Positions 1 to 11,800 of a DNA stretch of 64,000 nucleotides are shown one piece after another. Source of the stretch: Schizochytrium sp. TIO01 (taxonomy: Eukaryota; Sar; Bigyra; Thraustochytrida; Thraustochytriidae); NCBI GenBank assembly GCA_004764695.1, contig SMSO01000005.1:781501-845500 (forward strand). Direction: 5' to 3'. Made by a program: the position numbers and the translations under genes. The first letter of the stretch is position 1. Each line of letters begins with the position of its first letter. Below the pieces are notes generated by a model. That model was given only the letters and a program-made list of their open reading frames with translations, had not been told where the DNA came from and searched no databases.

Positions 1-965
1 CGCTATCGCAGAGCTCGTTTATGTCGCCAAGGCCTACCCCATATATCATTGTCAGATACTGAAAATAAATACTACAAAGAACAACTTCATCTCCCTAGCG
101 ACTATATTTTGACATGTCTTCAAAGTAAGGGATATGGCAGTCTATTCAGACAAAAGAAGAAGAAAAAAAGAGGGAGGGAGTGAGCAATATTTGGACGACG
201 ACACAGCAAATGAGGAAGATATTTAAGTCCAATCGTAGCATCCATTCCCTTGCTTATTCTCATTATGCTGTCCTATTTTTGTGGAAACGTAGTTTGAAAA
301 TAAACTCAGAGTCCCCAAAGCTAATTCAGTGAACTACTCAATAATTCCCAGAAGTATCTGAGACATTTCAAGTTACTGAAGCTAATGCAGCTCTTTTCAA
401 CATGTCAAAACCTAATTTTCGAGACAGTACAGAATTTCATGTTAAAACTATTTTAAAAGATGCACCATTATTTGTATCACTGAGGTCTAGGTAGGTTATT
501 GCTCCATGAGCATATGCTTTATGGGATACATACGGAACAACTCTCCACCGAAACAATACCATCTAAATGATTTGAATCTGTACAGAACACGATGTTTTGT
601 TGGATTTTCCCAAATTTCAGGGGTCTAATAACCAACAGGGACCCTATTTACCACTTAAGGTACTGCCTACCTACTTTGCGGCTAGTAGTATGCTGTTTTT
701 GCCTCATAGCAAAATTAATAGTAAGACATAGTGGGTAAGCAGAACAGAGCTCAGACCACTCGCGGTTGGTCCACGGTGGGTACTATTAGTAGGTAGGTAT
801 ACCGATGACTTACCGGTGGTCTGTAGTACAACAACAAGGGAGGAACAGCAAAACTTCAGGTTTGACGGTGGCTGAGGGTTTCTTGTGCTGTTTGGGTCGG
901 AGACAACTTGGTTGGCTTGTGACTAAAACGTAGGGAAGATAACTTCAGAAGAGTGTCCTACCGAG
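1..965. other. Intergenic, no gene seen
   Basis: AT-rich leading stretch with no convincing coding region. It contains an inverted pair of 9-base words, CCTACCTAC at 666-674 and GTAGGTAGG at 789-797, belonging to a short palindromic motif family seen in other non-coding parts of this window. The last 150 bases presumably hold the promoter and leader of the dihydrouridine synthase gene that begins at 966, but no core promoter motif stands out. Confidence 0.6.
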
Positions 966-2432
966 ATGGCGGCGCCTGTTCGTCAGTGCGCCGCACAGCT
1001 GCTTGGACTGCCAACCAAGCAGCTGATTCTTGCACCTATGGTTGATGCGAGTGAACTCGCGTTTCGCGCTTTATGCCGCAAGTATGGTACCCGCATCTGT
1101 TGGACCCCTATGTTGCATTCTCGGTTATTCTGTGAGAATGAGGTGTACAGAGCGGAAAAGTTTACTACAGACGCAGCAGACCGTCCTTTGGTTGTGCAGT
1201 TCTGTGGTCATGACAAAGACGTGCTTCTTGAGGCTGCAAAGATGGTGGAAGCTCAATGCGATATGATAGACCTTAACCTAGGCTGTCCCCAGGACATTGC
1301 TCGCCGCGGTCGGTACGGAGCTTTTCTCATGGAGGAGGTTGAATTGCTTGAGGAGATTGTCTCGCATTTAAGCAAGAACCTCAAGGTTCCTGTCTCATGC
1401 AAAATCCGCATCTTTCCCGAATTGGAGCGCACGCTAGACCTTGCACGGCGCCTCGAGGCTAGCGGAGCTTCGCTTATCACGGTTCATGGACGCACAAAAG
1501 AACAAAATAAGGAGGGTCGTGGTCATTCTGATTGGCAAGTTATCCGGAAAGTAAAAGACTCTGTCAAGATTCCGGTCATTGCTAATGGAAGCATCGGTGT
1601 TCGCTCCGATATTCAAAGGTGTCTTGATGCTTCAAATGCAGATGGAGTTATGTCTGCGGAGGCGATCTTAGAGAACCCTGCTTTAGGGCTGCCTGAGGGT
1701 GAAACTATGCCAGAACCAACACAACTAGCAAGAGAGTACCTGGATTTTGCTGAAAAGTACAATGAGGGTTGCAAAATCACCCGTGCACACTTGTTCAAGA
1801 TTCTGCATGGAATTTTTGATGTGCACAAAGACTTTCGTCTTGCATTTGCGGAACGTAGCTCTTCTGAGGGTTGGCTTCCTTTCTACCGCACTATGCTTGA
1901 CAAGGTTGAAGCTATGCACGGTGAAAACGGGTCTTGTAAAGAGGTGCGTTGCCGTACTCAACAAAGTGGCTATGGTCCAGGCTATGACCGCCACTTACAT
2001 CGTAACCCTGACCTTTATGAAAAGGACCCCAAAACGGGAGAACTGGTTGTCACTGGAGTTCCAAGTGATGCTAAAGGTGAGGTCCTGATTGATCGTGCTG
2101 TGCGTCGGCTTCGTAAACGGCACGGCAAGCTTCGTGGCCAAGTTGGTTGGCTTCGCAGGCGCTGCAAGACTGGCCAGGCCACAAAGGAAGACCTTGAAAA
2201 ATTTGAAGCAGATGTTGCTGCGCTGGAGGAAGCCCTCGCAAGTGGGCTCAAGGGTCTGGAAACTTTGGATGCGAAATCTCCAAACTTAGAGGACGAGATT
2301 GCACGGGCTACCCATGCATATGATGTCATTGCATCGCAAGAAGTTGGAAGAAAACATGTTCCAACGTTGCGAGGTAGAGCAGCAATAAATCCTGATGGCA
2401 GGGATTCCAAAAAGCAAAAGATGGATTCATAA
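966..2432 (+). CDS. tRNA-dihydrouridine synthase, DUS1-like
   Basis: 488 residues, single exon. Dus enzymes use FMN and NADPH to reduce uridine to dihydrouridine in the tRNA D-loop; the Dus1 type modifies positions 16/17. Seen: the flavin-binding start LAPMVDASELAFR near residues 22-34, the signature DLNLGCPQ at 102-109 with the catalytic Cys107, the HGRT motif at 174-177, VIANGSI at 204-210 and GVMSAEAIL at 227-235. The TIM-barrel and helical domains fill residues 18 to about 310, followed by a lysine/arginine-rich helical tail (about 375-435), plausibly an RNA-contacting extension. The ATG at 966 sits just before conserved sequence and has a purine-rich context. All expected catalytic residues are present. 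It converges on the J-protein gene, with about 180 bases between the two stop codons. The family is firm; the Dus1 subclass is inferred from the motif wording. Confidence 0.93.
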   Translation: MAAPVRQCAAQLLGLPTKQLILAPMVDASELAFRALCRKYGTRICWTPMLHSRLFCENEVYRAEKFTTDAADRPLVVQFCGHDKDVLLEAAKMVEAQCDMIDLNLGCPQDIARRGRYGAFLMEEVELLEEIVSHLSKNLKVPVSCKIRIFPELERTLDLARRLEASGASLITVHGRTKEQNKEGRGHSDWQVIRKVKDSVKIPVIANGSIGVRSDIQRCLDASNADGVMSAEAILENPALGLPEGETMPEPTQLAREYLDFAEKYNEGCKITRAHLFKILHGIFDVHKDFRLAFAERSSSEGWLPFYRTMLDKVEAMHGENGSCKEVRCRTQQSGYGPGYDRHLHRNPDLYEKDPKTGELVVTGVPSDAKGEVLIDRAVRRLRKRHGKLRGQVGWLRRRCKTGQATKEDLEKFEADVAALEEALASGLKGLETLDAKSPNLEDEIARATHAYDVIASQEVGRKHVPTLRGRAAINPDGRDSKKQKMDS

Positions 2433-2614
2433 GTCAAACTGCGTATCGTGTCTACGTTCCTTTGGTGTCTACAGTATTATAGGCAGATAAAGAATCTGCT
2501 ACACGGATTAAGAGACAGTCCGTAACCTTTTCAAAATAAAATACTCTTTTACCATGGATGAGTTCTCGCTGCGAGCCAACTATTGCCTAATATATTCCTT
2601 TCTTTTTTCTGACT

Positions 2615-4336
2615 CTAGGTCAATGACGAACCTTCTTTTTGGCGACCTAAAATTGCTGCTCGAATAGATTGAAATCTTTGCGCGCACTCTTTGGCACTCC
2701 GACCCGGGACACCTGCAGCAATACTCTGCCATTTTTCTTTTACGTCTGAGAGTTTTGCAAACCGAGAAAGGCCAGCTTCAAGTTGCATTTGCTCGGCTGG
2801 AGTCCATGAGTCGGTGCTATCGTTTTCACCCATACTGCTATTGCTGCTGCTGCCGCCGCCGCCGCCGCCGCCGCCGCTGTTGCCGCTGTTTGCTGGTGAG
2901 GATTTGCTTCCTAGAATATTAACAAAATTTTTGATTTTGGCTGCTTGTGTTGCACAGTCTTGCTCGCTTCGAGTCTGGTTGCTACAACTAGTCATATTCA
3001 CCATGTTGCTGATAGTGAGCCAGCGATTGCGAGTCCCTCCTGGAAATTTTGCAAGAGCCTTAGCAAGAACTGCAAGCTCTGCTTCGGACCAAGGAGTAGA
3101 ATTTGTTGTCTGCCCTGATCCTCTTGACCCAGAAAGATCAAGCAATTCCTGTTCACGTGACTGGTAAAGCTTGCGTGCTTGTTTGCGTATTTTTACAATG
3201 AACTTGTCTAGGTCAGGATTCTGCTCAGTATAAACTTTTGCAGATCCCAGACTTGATACGAAAGACCGTAACTGCAACATTAATTTGTTCAAATCTTCAG
3301 TGGAGTACGCAGGTGTAGAATTTAAGTATTTGATATCATCAAGCGTGAACTCCTCAAAGGGTAGCGATTGTGCATATTTTGAAATGTCTTTTGCCAGCTG
3401 TTGTCGTTCATCCTTTTCCTTCTTTGCGAGGGCTTCTGCTTCGGCAGCAGCCTTCTCTTGAGCTAAGCACTCGTCTCTCTGACGTTGAAGGGCTTCTTCA
3501 CGCTCTTTCTGTGCATTTTGGCTCCGCTGTTTTGCAGCTTCACGCTTTTCTTGCTCCTCTTGCTCGCGACGTTCGAGCAAGGTTTTCTGCTCCTCCTGGT
3601 CTTGCATAGCTTGAACTTTCGCTTCTTGACGTTGCTTCCACCACGTTGGGATTTGCAGAATATTTCTAATGAAAGCAATGATAAAAATATCAGTGAATCT
3701 AGGCCGAACAAACACACCTTCGCGATCAAGAGCCGCGAGAACTTCTTTTCGAATCATGGCAATATCAGCCGTGTCGTTCTTATTAGTTGGTTTGCCACGT
3801 CTCTTTGAGGATACTTGATTTGGTCTAGCCATTGATGACATAATTTGTTGAACTTGCACGTCGATTGCAGGGAGGCGCGAAGCGTTGCGTTGATACCTTT
3901 CCCACAACAAGCCATAGTGAAGGATGCTGAAAAGAATGACCAAAATTGTCCATGCGGCTCGTAAATCAGTCTGGGCACGGTAGTATCGATACGAATTGTA
4001 GAGACGCTCTTCAGGGTGAGCAAGAAAATAATCGTAATCTGAGCGCTTGGTAGGGTCGCTGAGGATTTCGTTTGCTGCAGCTACCTTGACAAATTGGGCT
4101 TCGTCACCGCCTTCTCGGTCTGGGTGGAACTCGAGGCTTAGTTTGCGATAAGCACTCTTAATTTCCCTTGGTGTTGCTGTAAATCCCACACCCAGAACTG
4201 AATAACAATTGTCTTCACCACAATACATTTGTTCTCTGCCGTGAATTCCTGGAATGTATGTGCAGAGAATTAGCAATAGTAGATAGACCTTGCACAACCA
4301 TCGGCCCCACCCATCGTGGCTCTGTGCCAACGCCAT
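2615..4336 (-). CDS. ER membrane J-protein with two C-terminal SANT domains
   Basis: 573 residues, single exon. Order: hydrophobic signal sequence (about 14-33), J domain (43-104) with intact HPD at 71-73, transmembrane segment (about 126-145), a second hydrophobic patch (about 213-232), a long Glu/Lys/Gln-rich coiled coil (about 235-310), a SANT/Myb repeat beginning TPWSEAELAVLAKAL, a glycine run coded by a GCC/CCG repeat, and a final SANT repeat (WTPAEQMQLEAGL). J proteins stimulate Hsp70 ATPase; this topology would place the J domain in the ER lumen, facing BiP, and the SANT repeats in the cytosol. The wording around the J domain (YCG..NCY.VLGV, HPEE..Y..Y) resembles DNAJC25, whereas lumenal J plus two SANT repeats is the layout of DNAJC1/ERdj1, which binds ribosomes. 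The exact orthologue is uncertain. Start chosen at the ATG ending at 4336 because it gives the signal sequence. Confidence 0.88.
   Translation of the reverse strand: MALAQSHDGWGRWLCKVYLLLLILCTYIPGIHGREQMYCGEDNCYSVLGVGFTATPREIKSAYRKLSLEFHPDREGGDEAQFVKVAAANEILSDPTKRSDYDYFLAHPEERLYNSYRYYRAQTDLRAAWTILVILFSILHYGLLWERYQRNASRLPAIDVQVQQIMSSMARPNQVSSKRRGKPTNKNDTADIAMIRKEVLAALDREGVFVRPRFTDIFIIAFIRNILQIPTWWKQRQEAKVQAMQDQEEQKTLLERREQEEQEKREAAKQRSQNAQKEREEALQRQRDECLAQEKAAAEAEALAKKEKDERQQLAKDISKYAQSLPFEEFTLDDIKYLNSTPAYSTEDLNKLMLQLRSFVSSLGSAKVYTEQNPDLDKFIVKIRKQARKLYQSREQELLDLSGSRGSGQTTNSTPWSEAELAVLAKALAKFPGGTRNRWLTISNMVNMTSCSNQTRSEQDCATQAAKIKNFVNILGSKSSPANSGNSGGGGGGGGSSSNSSMGENDSTDSWTPAEQMQLEAGLSRFAKLSDVKEKWQSIAAGVPGRSAKECAQRFQSIRAAILGRQKEGSSLT
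2839..2890. repeat. GCC/GCT trinucleotide run inside a coding region
   Basis: Imperfect CTG/CCG triplets on the plus strand. On the minus strand they encode the serine-glycine linker between the two SANT domains of the J-protein, including eight glycines in a row. The in-frame triplet unit would allow length change without frameshift. Confidence 0.85.
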
Positions 4337-6651
4337 CGGAAGGAACAGGATTCAACTACCTTGTAGGACGTGTTATGTTATGCACTACTCAGATTGAACC
4401 TGGGCACAGAGGAGTTCTTTCTTGCGGGCCACCACCTGGCCGCGTTTGAGAAGAAAAAAAGTCTAGCTGAGCATCGGCGACAACTTTTAAGTATATGTGG
4501 TCGTCAAAAAGCAGGGTCACATTTTATTTTACTGCTAGCTCACTACTCCTAGACATTATTACCACTGCTAAGGCAGCTAATTATATAGCTTCTGGCTCAG
4601 GTAGGGGATGTTAGTGCTTTGGAGTTGTAGATTTTTAATGATGATTGCTACATACGGGTCAGCCCAAACCTTCGCATATATCCTCTTGAAGATAAATTTG
4701 AAATCATGCTGCACTGCTAAAAATAGTTAATGATTTCCAGGTTATCATTTTCTGTCTATTCGTTGACCTGTATATTCACTAACACTATTTGAAAAGGCCA
4801 TATGACTGCATGTTCTCCTTGATAACATACGTTATTTATGCAGAAACCCACTATCCGATTTGTTTCATCGTGGAAGTCGTAAGTGATATTTATTGGGGAA
4901 ACTGACGTCCTCGTCAATGCATTAAATGATTCCATGTTATAAAGTAAAGAACAATTCTGGTTTGGCATTTCCCCAATCAGATATGTACCTACTTTGAAAA
5001 CTGCGAAGTAACACCATTACCCCTTGCAAGGGATGCATGTATGGCTAGGATATTCTATATTTTCGGATTCTCCTCTGTTTGTTGTTTTGATAAAACTCCC
5101 TTTGACAACGGATTCTATCTTTATCTGTGTGATGTATATTGATAAAATCTTTTGCATGGTTCCAATTATGATGTCTAAGTCTTATGGTTAAGATAATCTT
5201 TTAATATAATTCCACAGATAACCTCCTTTTCTATCTAGCATGACCTTTTCATCTATGCAATGCTGCTCCTCCGTCAGGTAGGATTGTCAAGAACGAAGAC
5301 AGAACTCGCAATCGCTACTATGCGAGTCATCTTAGTAGCTCACCACACATGTGGAAGAGTAGCACATTGATTGCGTACAAGCTTTCATTCAAAATAAAAG
5401 GAGAGAATGAGACAAGCTGTGACTTCTTCATCTTAACTTAACTTTCCAATCAGAATATTGCGCTGGTCTTCGGGTATCAAACTCGCAGCTATGTCCTTTG
5501 GTCCATAATAAAAAGTTTAATAACTCTAATAGGCGCTGCGACGTGTGCAAAGTCGGGACCCAACAAGAAGGGGTGTCGGTAAGACTTCTGTGAAGAGAAA
5601 GAAAAGAAAAAGATCCGTTGCGCACAAACTCTTAGCGGTTTTGTCTACGAATGAAATGGCTGAGCGATTACAGGAGAAGTGGTAGTGAAACTGCTTAGAT
5701 TGAATATCGGCCGTCTTGAAGAATGATGGAAACTTATCCAAATATCACTGCTTCGAATGTTTATGATTAATATCTATTGATATTTAGTAGAAAGAAGAGC
5801 GAAGGTCCGTGCCTTTAACACGACTTCAGCGTCAATTGAAAGAAGGCATTCATGCACTTAGCTTGTTGTTTGTTCCGCTTTACTTCAGGATAAGATGTAG
5901 TATTTTGAATATTTGAGATAAATATCACACCTATGTAGATAGCCTACTTTTAAACCAGGACATATCCATGTTGTGCGACGACACGATTTTGGAGGTACAG
6001 ACATACGAAAGGAACCATTTCAAAGTTTGGACGGCTAGTTGCTAACGTAAAAAACAGGGAAGCGATTGGGTCAAGGCTACCCACTCAAGTACAGGAAAAG
6101 GAATGGAAATGTTATTGAGTAGAATAACGTTTTTTGTTTGATTTTTTTTTTTTTTTTTAAAATAGTTTATTTGTTCCTTATAAAACTAAAGACAAAGAAA
6201 AGAGATGGTGTGTTGCTGTGGTTTTTGGAGAGAAACAAGTAGTAGAACGCAGGGCAGGTGCCCTTGGTTTTGATATCTTCCGTGGGTCCGTCCGGACGGC
6301 ACAGTGTAAAGCTAGAATAGCGGATACTCGCTGTTGACTGTACTGTTTTAAAATTATTTGTTTATTTATTTATGTTGAAAGAAATTAAACTAAAACTAAT
6401 TTCAAGTTGCTTTCCTACAATAAAAGTAGTTCACGTGTCTACTACAAATCATTCATTCATTCATTCATACACGTGAATAGCACATCATAAAATTCTTCGT
6501 AGCTAAAGTATTGTGCATAGTTCTCTTTTAAAGTGTAAAGTTGATGCTGTTGAAACAAACGTAAAACGTGAGTGATTCTGTTTAGGTCTCGAGTTAAAAA
6601 GGAACTCCCCAGCAGCTGGCCTTTTCGAAATGCAAAATTGCAACCTAAGCC
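4337..6651. other. Intergenic, AT-rich, no gene seen
   Basis: About 2.3 kb between the 5' ends of two divergent genes. Only short open frames with AT-rich composition occur; none resembles a known family. It holds a poly-T run near 6145-6159 and a short CATT array at about 6450-6468. The last 60 bases before 6652 presumably act as the leader of the ankyrin gene. Confidence 0.6.
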
Positions 6652-8031
6652 ATGCCAAGAGAAGCAGAGTGGAGCAATGCTCCTGGCAAAGGCATCGCTT
6701 CTGACTTCGTTCACACGTCCTCTTTAGAAGCACCAAGTCGCAGCGGGCAGGGTAGCAGCACTGAGGATAGAGAGTTATTAAAGAACGCGTTCATAATTTC
6801 AGGCAACAAAAATGAAAAAGGCGCGGAAGAGGAGCGAGAAGACAATTCGTTTCAAGCACTTGCTCTGGACCAGTCTAGTAGCGATGGTCGTGAGCTCTCA
6901 GTTTCACTTTCAAGTGGAGAGATTATAAGCCAGAAACGGCATGTGGCTGAACGAAAGCTTCTTCGATTGCTCAAGCATGATGGCGCGCAACAAAGTCTAC
7001 GTGAAGCTCAAGAACTGCTCAAAATCGTGAATGTAAACTGGCACAGAGGAGAAATTCTTCGAAGTGCAATCGATTACAACGCTTTAGAAATCGTAGAATT
7101 ACTTTTGAGATGCCAAGAACTCGAAGTAGGTAACGAGTTAAGCGAAGGGCTCATTCGCGTTGCTTCGTGGAAGCGAAAGTGTTCAGACATGGCTAGCTTG
7201 CTGCTTGGTGATAGACGTTGTGATCCTAATTATAGAGAAAATGCTGCTCTTTTACAGTCTGTAAGTCATGTAAATGAAGATCTGCTGATGCTTTTACTTT
7301 ACACTGAGCGAACAACACCCGGAGCGTATGGGAATAAAGCTCTGTGCAAAGCTTGTCGAAAAGGATACAAGGAAGTAGCTAGATTGTTGCTCGAATTCGG
7401 CAAGGACGTTAAGCCGTTTGAGCCTCGAAATAAACCGCTGATACTGGCAGCATCGCATGGTCGAAGAAGTATTGTCCGTATGCTATTGGACCAAGATGGA
7501 GTTGATCCAAGCGCAAGTAGCAATCAGGCTATCAGAGATGCCGCTCTTCATGGCCATGAAGATGTTGTTGAACTCTTAGTTAATGATGGTCGTTGCGACC
7601 CAAGTGCGTTATCGCAGGCCGCATTGAAGAACGCAGCCTCCCGCGGCCACCTTCAAGTAGTAAAAGCACTTGTAAGAGACAAACGTGTTAATGTGAGTTG
7701 TGATGATTTTGAGGCAATCTGTCGTGCCATGCGCAACAAACACCCCAAAGTAGCTCAGTTTCTGGCACGTGAAGGACGTGTGCGGCTTCAGCAATTCAAG
7801 GATGATCCGCGTGTGTTGCGTCCTGGAAGTGCTTTGATTTCCCCTCCACCACCTGCATCTCCACCTCCTCTTGCTCAATCTAAAACCTCGGACGTTCCTT
7901 TAGTTTTACTAGATCGACAGGTGGTTGGTGATGACCCTGAGAACATGCCATCCGTTGTTCAAACTGCAATCGAAAAACAGCGTACACGCGTCCAAAATCA
8001 AACAAATTCTGCTTCATGCGTACTTTCCTAA
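6652..8031 (+). CDS. Ankyrin-repeat protein ending in a CaaX prenylation box
   Basis: 459 residues, single exon. The N-terminal 95 residues are polar and probably disordered. Degenerate ankyrin repeats run from about 105 to 375; the clearest units contain KPLILAASHGRRSIVRMLL (261-279), QAIRDAALHGHEDVVELLV (292-310) and QAALKNAASRGHLQVVKALV (322-341). A proline-rich linker (about 395-410) follows. The protein ends in Cys-Val-Leu-Ser (Cys456), a farnesyl-type CaaX box. Ankyrin repeats are protein-binding scaffolds; a prenylated one would sit on a membrane, which is inferred. The binding partner is unknown. The repeats carry irregular spacers ending in words such as DPSAS and DPSAL, a style of ankyrin often seen in large protist families. 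The ATG at 6652 is the first in frame. The gene is followed by about 16 kb with no clear gene. Confidence 0.85.
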   Translation: MPREAEWSNAPGKGIASDFVHTSSLEAPSRSGQGSSTEDRELLKNAFIISGNKNEKGAEEEREDNSFQALALDQSSSDGRELSVSLSSGEIISQKRHVAERKLLRLLKHDGAQQSLREAQELLKIVNVNWHRGEILRSAIDYNALEIVELLLRCQELEVGNELSEGLIRVASWKRKCSDMASLLLGDRRCDPNYRENAALLQSVSHVNEDLLMLLLYTERTTPGAYGNKALCKACRKGYKEVARLLLEFGKDVKPFEPRNKPLILAASHGRRSIVRMLLDQDGVDPSASSNQAIRDAALHGHEDVVELLVNDGRCDPSALSQAALKNAASRGHLQVVKALVRDKRVNVSCDDFEAICRAMRNKHPKVAQFLAREGRVRLQQFKDDPRVLRPGSALISPPPPASPPPLAQSKTSDVPLVLLDRQVVGDDPENMPSVVQTAIEKQRTRVQNQTNSASCVLS

Positions 8032-9865
8032 GGCATGAAAGGTCCTTCATAGGCTATAGGTTCAGCAAAACAATATAAATGTTGCAGCTTGATTGTAATT
8101 AAAAGCTGTAGGACAATTCTGCAAATAAAATATATCGCTCGAGGGAACAAGTTGGATCGTTTTCCTCATTGATGGTGACTAAGCACAAATAAGTAGGCTC
8201 GTGACCCTGTTAACTCCAGCAGTAATATCATTTCATTCCATTGTACTAATGCAAGAAGAAAACCTTCGGCGCTCTTGGCGAGGCTGAGGTAAGCAATGTT
8301 TGCCACCAAGCTCTTTGGTTCTCGTATGATGAAATACACTCATGATGAACAGTAGAGAGAGTGGTGTAGTTTTTGGAACTGAAGAGAGCTATCAATTAAC
8401 AACAAGTAGAAAATATGGAGAGAATTAACTCAACTAAGTTCAAAGCCTTGAAAAGTTTTGAACGCAAAAGTCTGATCAGTTCGTATTGTCTAGTAGAAGA
8501 CTGTATAAATTACAGCCCTCTTTAAAGATGATACATTTTCTCTTCATAAATCCCTACGATATTTGAACGAAGTGTAGACTTTGGTTGTGCAATTTGATTG
8601 ATTTTAATTATCAAAATACGACTGACTACCTTTATTCTGGTTGAAGCATCTTGGTCAGTCTTCGTGCAGTGGAGTGTAACGAACGAAAGTGTATAGTTTG
8701 ACGTAAGAGGTCTGATTGAGAATTTGATATAAAAATTAAGTTAAAGAGCCTCTATGCAGCTTATGTATGAACATGAAAAAGTTGAGTATCTTTCAGATAC
8801 TTCTTACAGATAATTTTGATTTGTCAATGTGAAAATGGCCGAGGAGAATCAATAAGAACACTATATTTGTTCTTTCAAGGGAAGTCTAGGAAGTCTATCA
8901 ACATGAGTAAAGGCTTAGGATGAACATTAGTAGAGTCTTTTATTTTCTATACTTATTATTGATAGAAGATGTTCTACTATTATATATTAAAAAAAATTGA
9001 AGCATGAATAGATCCAGAGCTTTGCTATTGTATCGTTGGAGAGAGAGCCTAGAAGTCAAATGTGTACTCTATGGACACAGCTTTACAAACGTGGCGAGCC
9101 CTGAGCTCTTTGAAAGGGTTTTCATCTCTGTGGTGAGCTACTGCGATGAAATAAGTTACCGACACGTCATGCAACTTGAAAGATTCTATACTAGAGTTTA
9201 GTTTCTGCTCGATGAGAGGAACATCTAAAGTGTCAACCTATCTTCTCTTTTTGATTTTTTGATTCCTTCAAGGTCTTCATGTTTGCTTTCTTTCCATTTC
9301 GACGCCAGTCTAGGGCTTGTGTCAAAACCCTGTAAACAAATGAAAATTCTGGGAGCGAGGGACTCTTCCCTTATGTCTCGCCGAAGATTGTTCAGGGCCA
9401 TTCAAGCTGTAAGCAACCAGTTTCCTCTAGAAGTCAAATGAGGAGGGAGAAAGATAGGGGACTGATTACCCAAGATGATTACTTTAGTTTATGTATACTC
9501 ATTTCATCTTGACTGGGTGAGAGGCTCGCTTTAACCAAGGACTAGTTTCCAATTATTGGTGTTAAGATAGATGTTTCGAGTGGCAGTCAATGCGGCGACT
9601 TCGCATAACATTTCTGGGACTTGCATTGCTGAAACTTTTCGGTGAAGCTTTAAGATCTATGCAAACCACAGAGAATGTAAATGAAAGTTTGTTTGCTGCT
9701 GAAGGAAAATAAAACGATGATGATGATAATAAATAATAATTCGGATGCTTAAAGTTTAAAAAAAGAAAAGAAAACGAAAACGAAAACGAAAAAAAGTCTT
9801 GAACACCGTCACTGTGGCATAGAGAACATCACCCTTCCTCCAAGTCAAAGCCGCCAACTTCAATT

Positions 9866-9916
<51 letters not shown>

Positions 9917-11800
9917 CTGAAAAAAAGAAGAAGATTGGGTAAAACCTTAAGCCAAGACTACCCGGGATTTGGTAGCTAGAATATCCGTGCTGGATCAGAC
10001 ACCAGTAGGTACGATACATCAATACAGATAAATCATTATGATATTAGTTAACTAGCTTGCTCCATCAAGTAGGTGGGTAGGTACTTTGGTCTTGTTTATT
10101 TACATAAATTATTTTGAAAAAACAACTTGAATGGCAAGACATAGCGCTGACACTTGGCAATGGAAAATAAATATCGTTACTGTGATTGTTATTATAATAT
10201 AACAATTTCATACTTCTTTGATAATGATAAAATTATAGGCTTATATATCCACTTAAGTGGATATTTACTTTATATAATGTCTGAAGTTAAAAGTGGTTAA
10301 AACTTCCACATTCGATTTAAAAAAAAATGATTTTCCTCGGAGAATTGCAAAGCACTCCAAGTACTGGTACCAGACTGGCCAACACAAGAGATCATGCAAT
10401 ACTCCTCAGCAATGAATCAAACAGATTGAAGCATGACGAATGTAGTGAGACTGTATAGCGGAAACGTATTCGAGAATGTGGGTCCTTGAAAACGCCAGCT
10501 TTAAAAGACATATTCAACTATTCGCGTTTCCAGAGGCAGATCCGCGAGTTTTGAACAAGCACAGTTTCTAAGCTTTTTCAAGATCAAGATCAAGACAACT
10601 ACGAGGTTCCTAATTACGCTTGAAAGGCCGTTATCACATTTTCATTCAAAACAGTTACCTCGCTGCTTATTAATTCATCTTAGCATATTTGTAGTCTCCA
10701 GCAGCAATCTTCGCAAGGCCTCCGTTGAAAACGCAAATCTCTCAAGGGGAGAATAGGAGATAGACTACAATAAATTTACCAATGATGGGCGATCGTTGGG
10801 GAAACTTCGTGTGATCCTTTGAGTAACTCGTGACGTGCTCATTTCTTCTATTCAAAGCAGATCAGTACCTAACTATGACTGATTCAAAAATCGATCGACA
10901 AATGAAGTAGTGGCTTCGACCCTCAAACGAGGCTTCAAACGCTACAGCTCTGTACTCATTATTGCAGAGCTGATAAGTGCTTCTGTGGCTTTGTTGGAGA
11001 AATATTCCAATCGAGGCTTGGAAGCAGTAGGAAGCGGCACTAAATGATGGCGGGGGAGCGAGTCTCTTGGATCCACCGTTTGGAAAAAAAGGAAAATCTC
11101 CATGAAACCGCAAGCGCTGCGCACTTGCAGTTTTAGTGCAAAGAAGCACTAAAGAGACACTAAAGAGGCCCCTCGTGGGTGGAACGCTTATGTCAAATCG
11201 ATCAAGAAATCAGCGAAGAAAGGATTATAGCCAATCTTCGAAATGTAAACGATCAAAGTTATAATAAAGAAGTGGGTTTAAATGGATGGGATGCTGAAGT
11301 AAAGGCTGCCGTTTCAGATGCCTCAGAGGCCACTTAACACCGCCTGTCGCGTGGCGGCAGCCTAGCAATTTGAGGAAATCAAGGTTGCTTCCTTGGGCGT
11401 CGACGCTTTTAATTTTCTCGCGATCCCTGTTATTTTTAATGGATTGTACTGAGAGCGTTTGAAGCTGCCATCATTAGCACTCTTCTTACTTCCTCCTCCT
11501 CCTCGTAGTAGTACACCCATGCTTCCTCTGACAGTTTTTATTTCTTAATATATATACATATATATTTTTAATTAAAAAAAATCATGTTCTATTTTAAAAT
11601 TTTAAAATTAAAGAATAAGAAAAGACACTCTACTAGTAGCGAAGATGAATCGTAGGAAAGTGTCCCAGACATTCATTCAAATATAAAGCGTTCAAGAATG
11701 AATTTCACCACATGGTAAAGTATGGTTTTGAGATAAGCAGGGTATCTCTTCTACAGCTCATCGCTGATGCGTAATTGATTGATCAGAACCATCGATTCCT
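8032..11800. other. Gene-free AT-rich stretch
   Basis: No convincing coding region on either strand. Open frames are short and AT-rich. Contents seen: a long AAT array (9867-9915), an A/G-rich tract near 9757-9796, and the phased word GTAGGTGGGTAGGTAC near 10069-10084. The first 150 bases probably contain the 3' end of the ankyrin transcript. Confidence 0.55.
9867..9915. repeat. (TAA)n trinucleotide microsatellite
   Basis: About 16 uninterrupted copies of TAA. It makes an artificial poly-leucine frame on the minus strand, which is not a gene. Confidence 0.97.
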
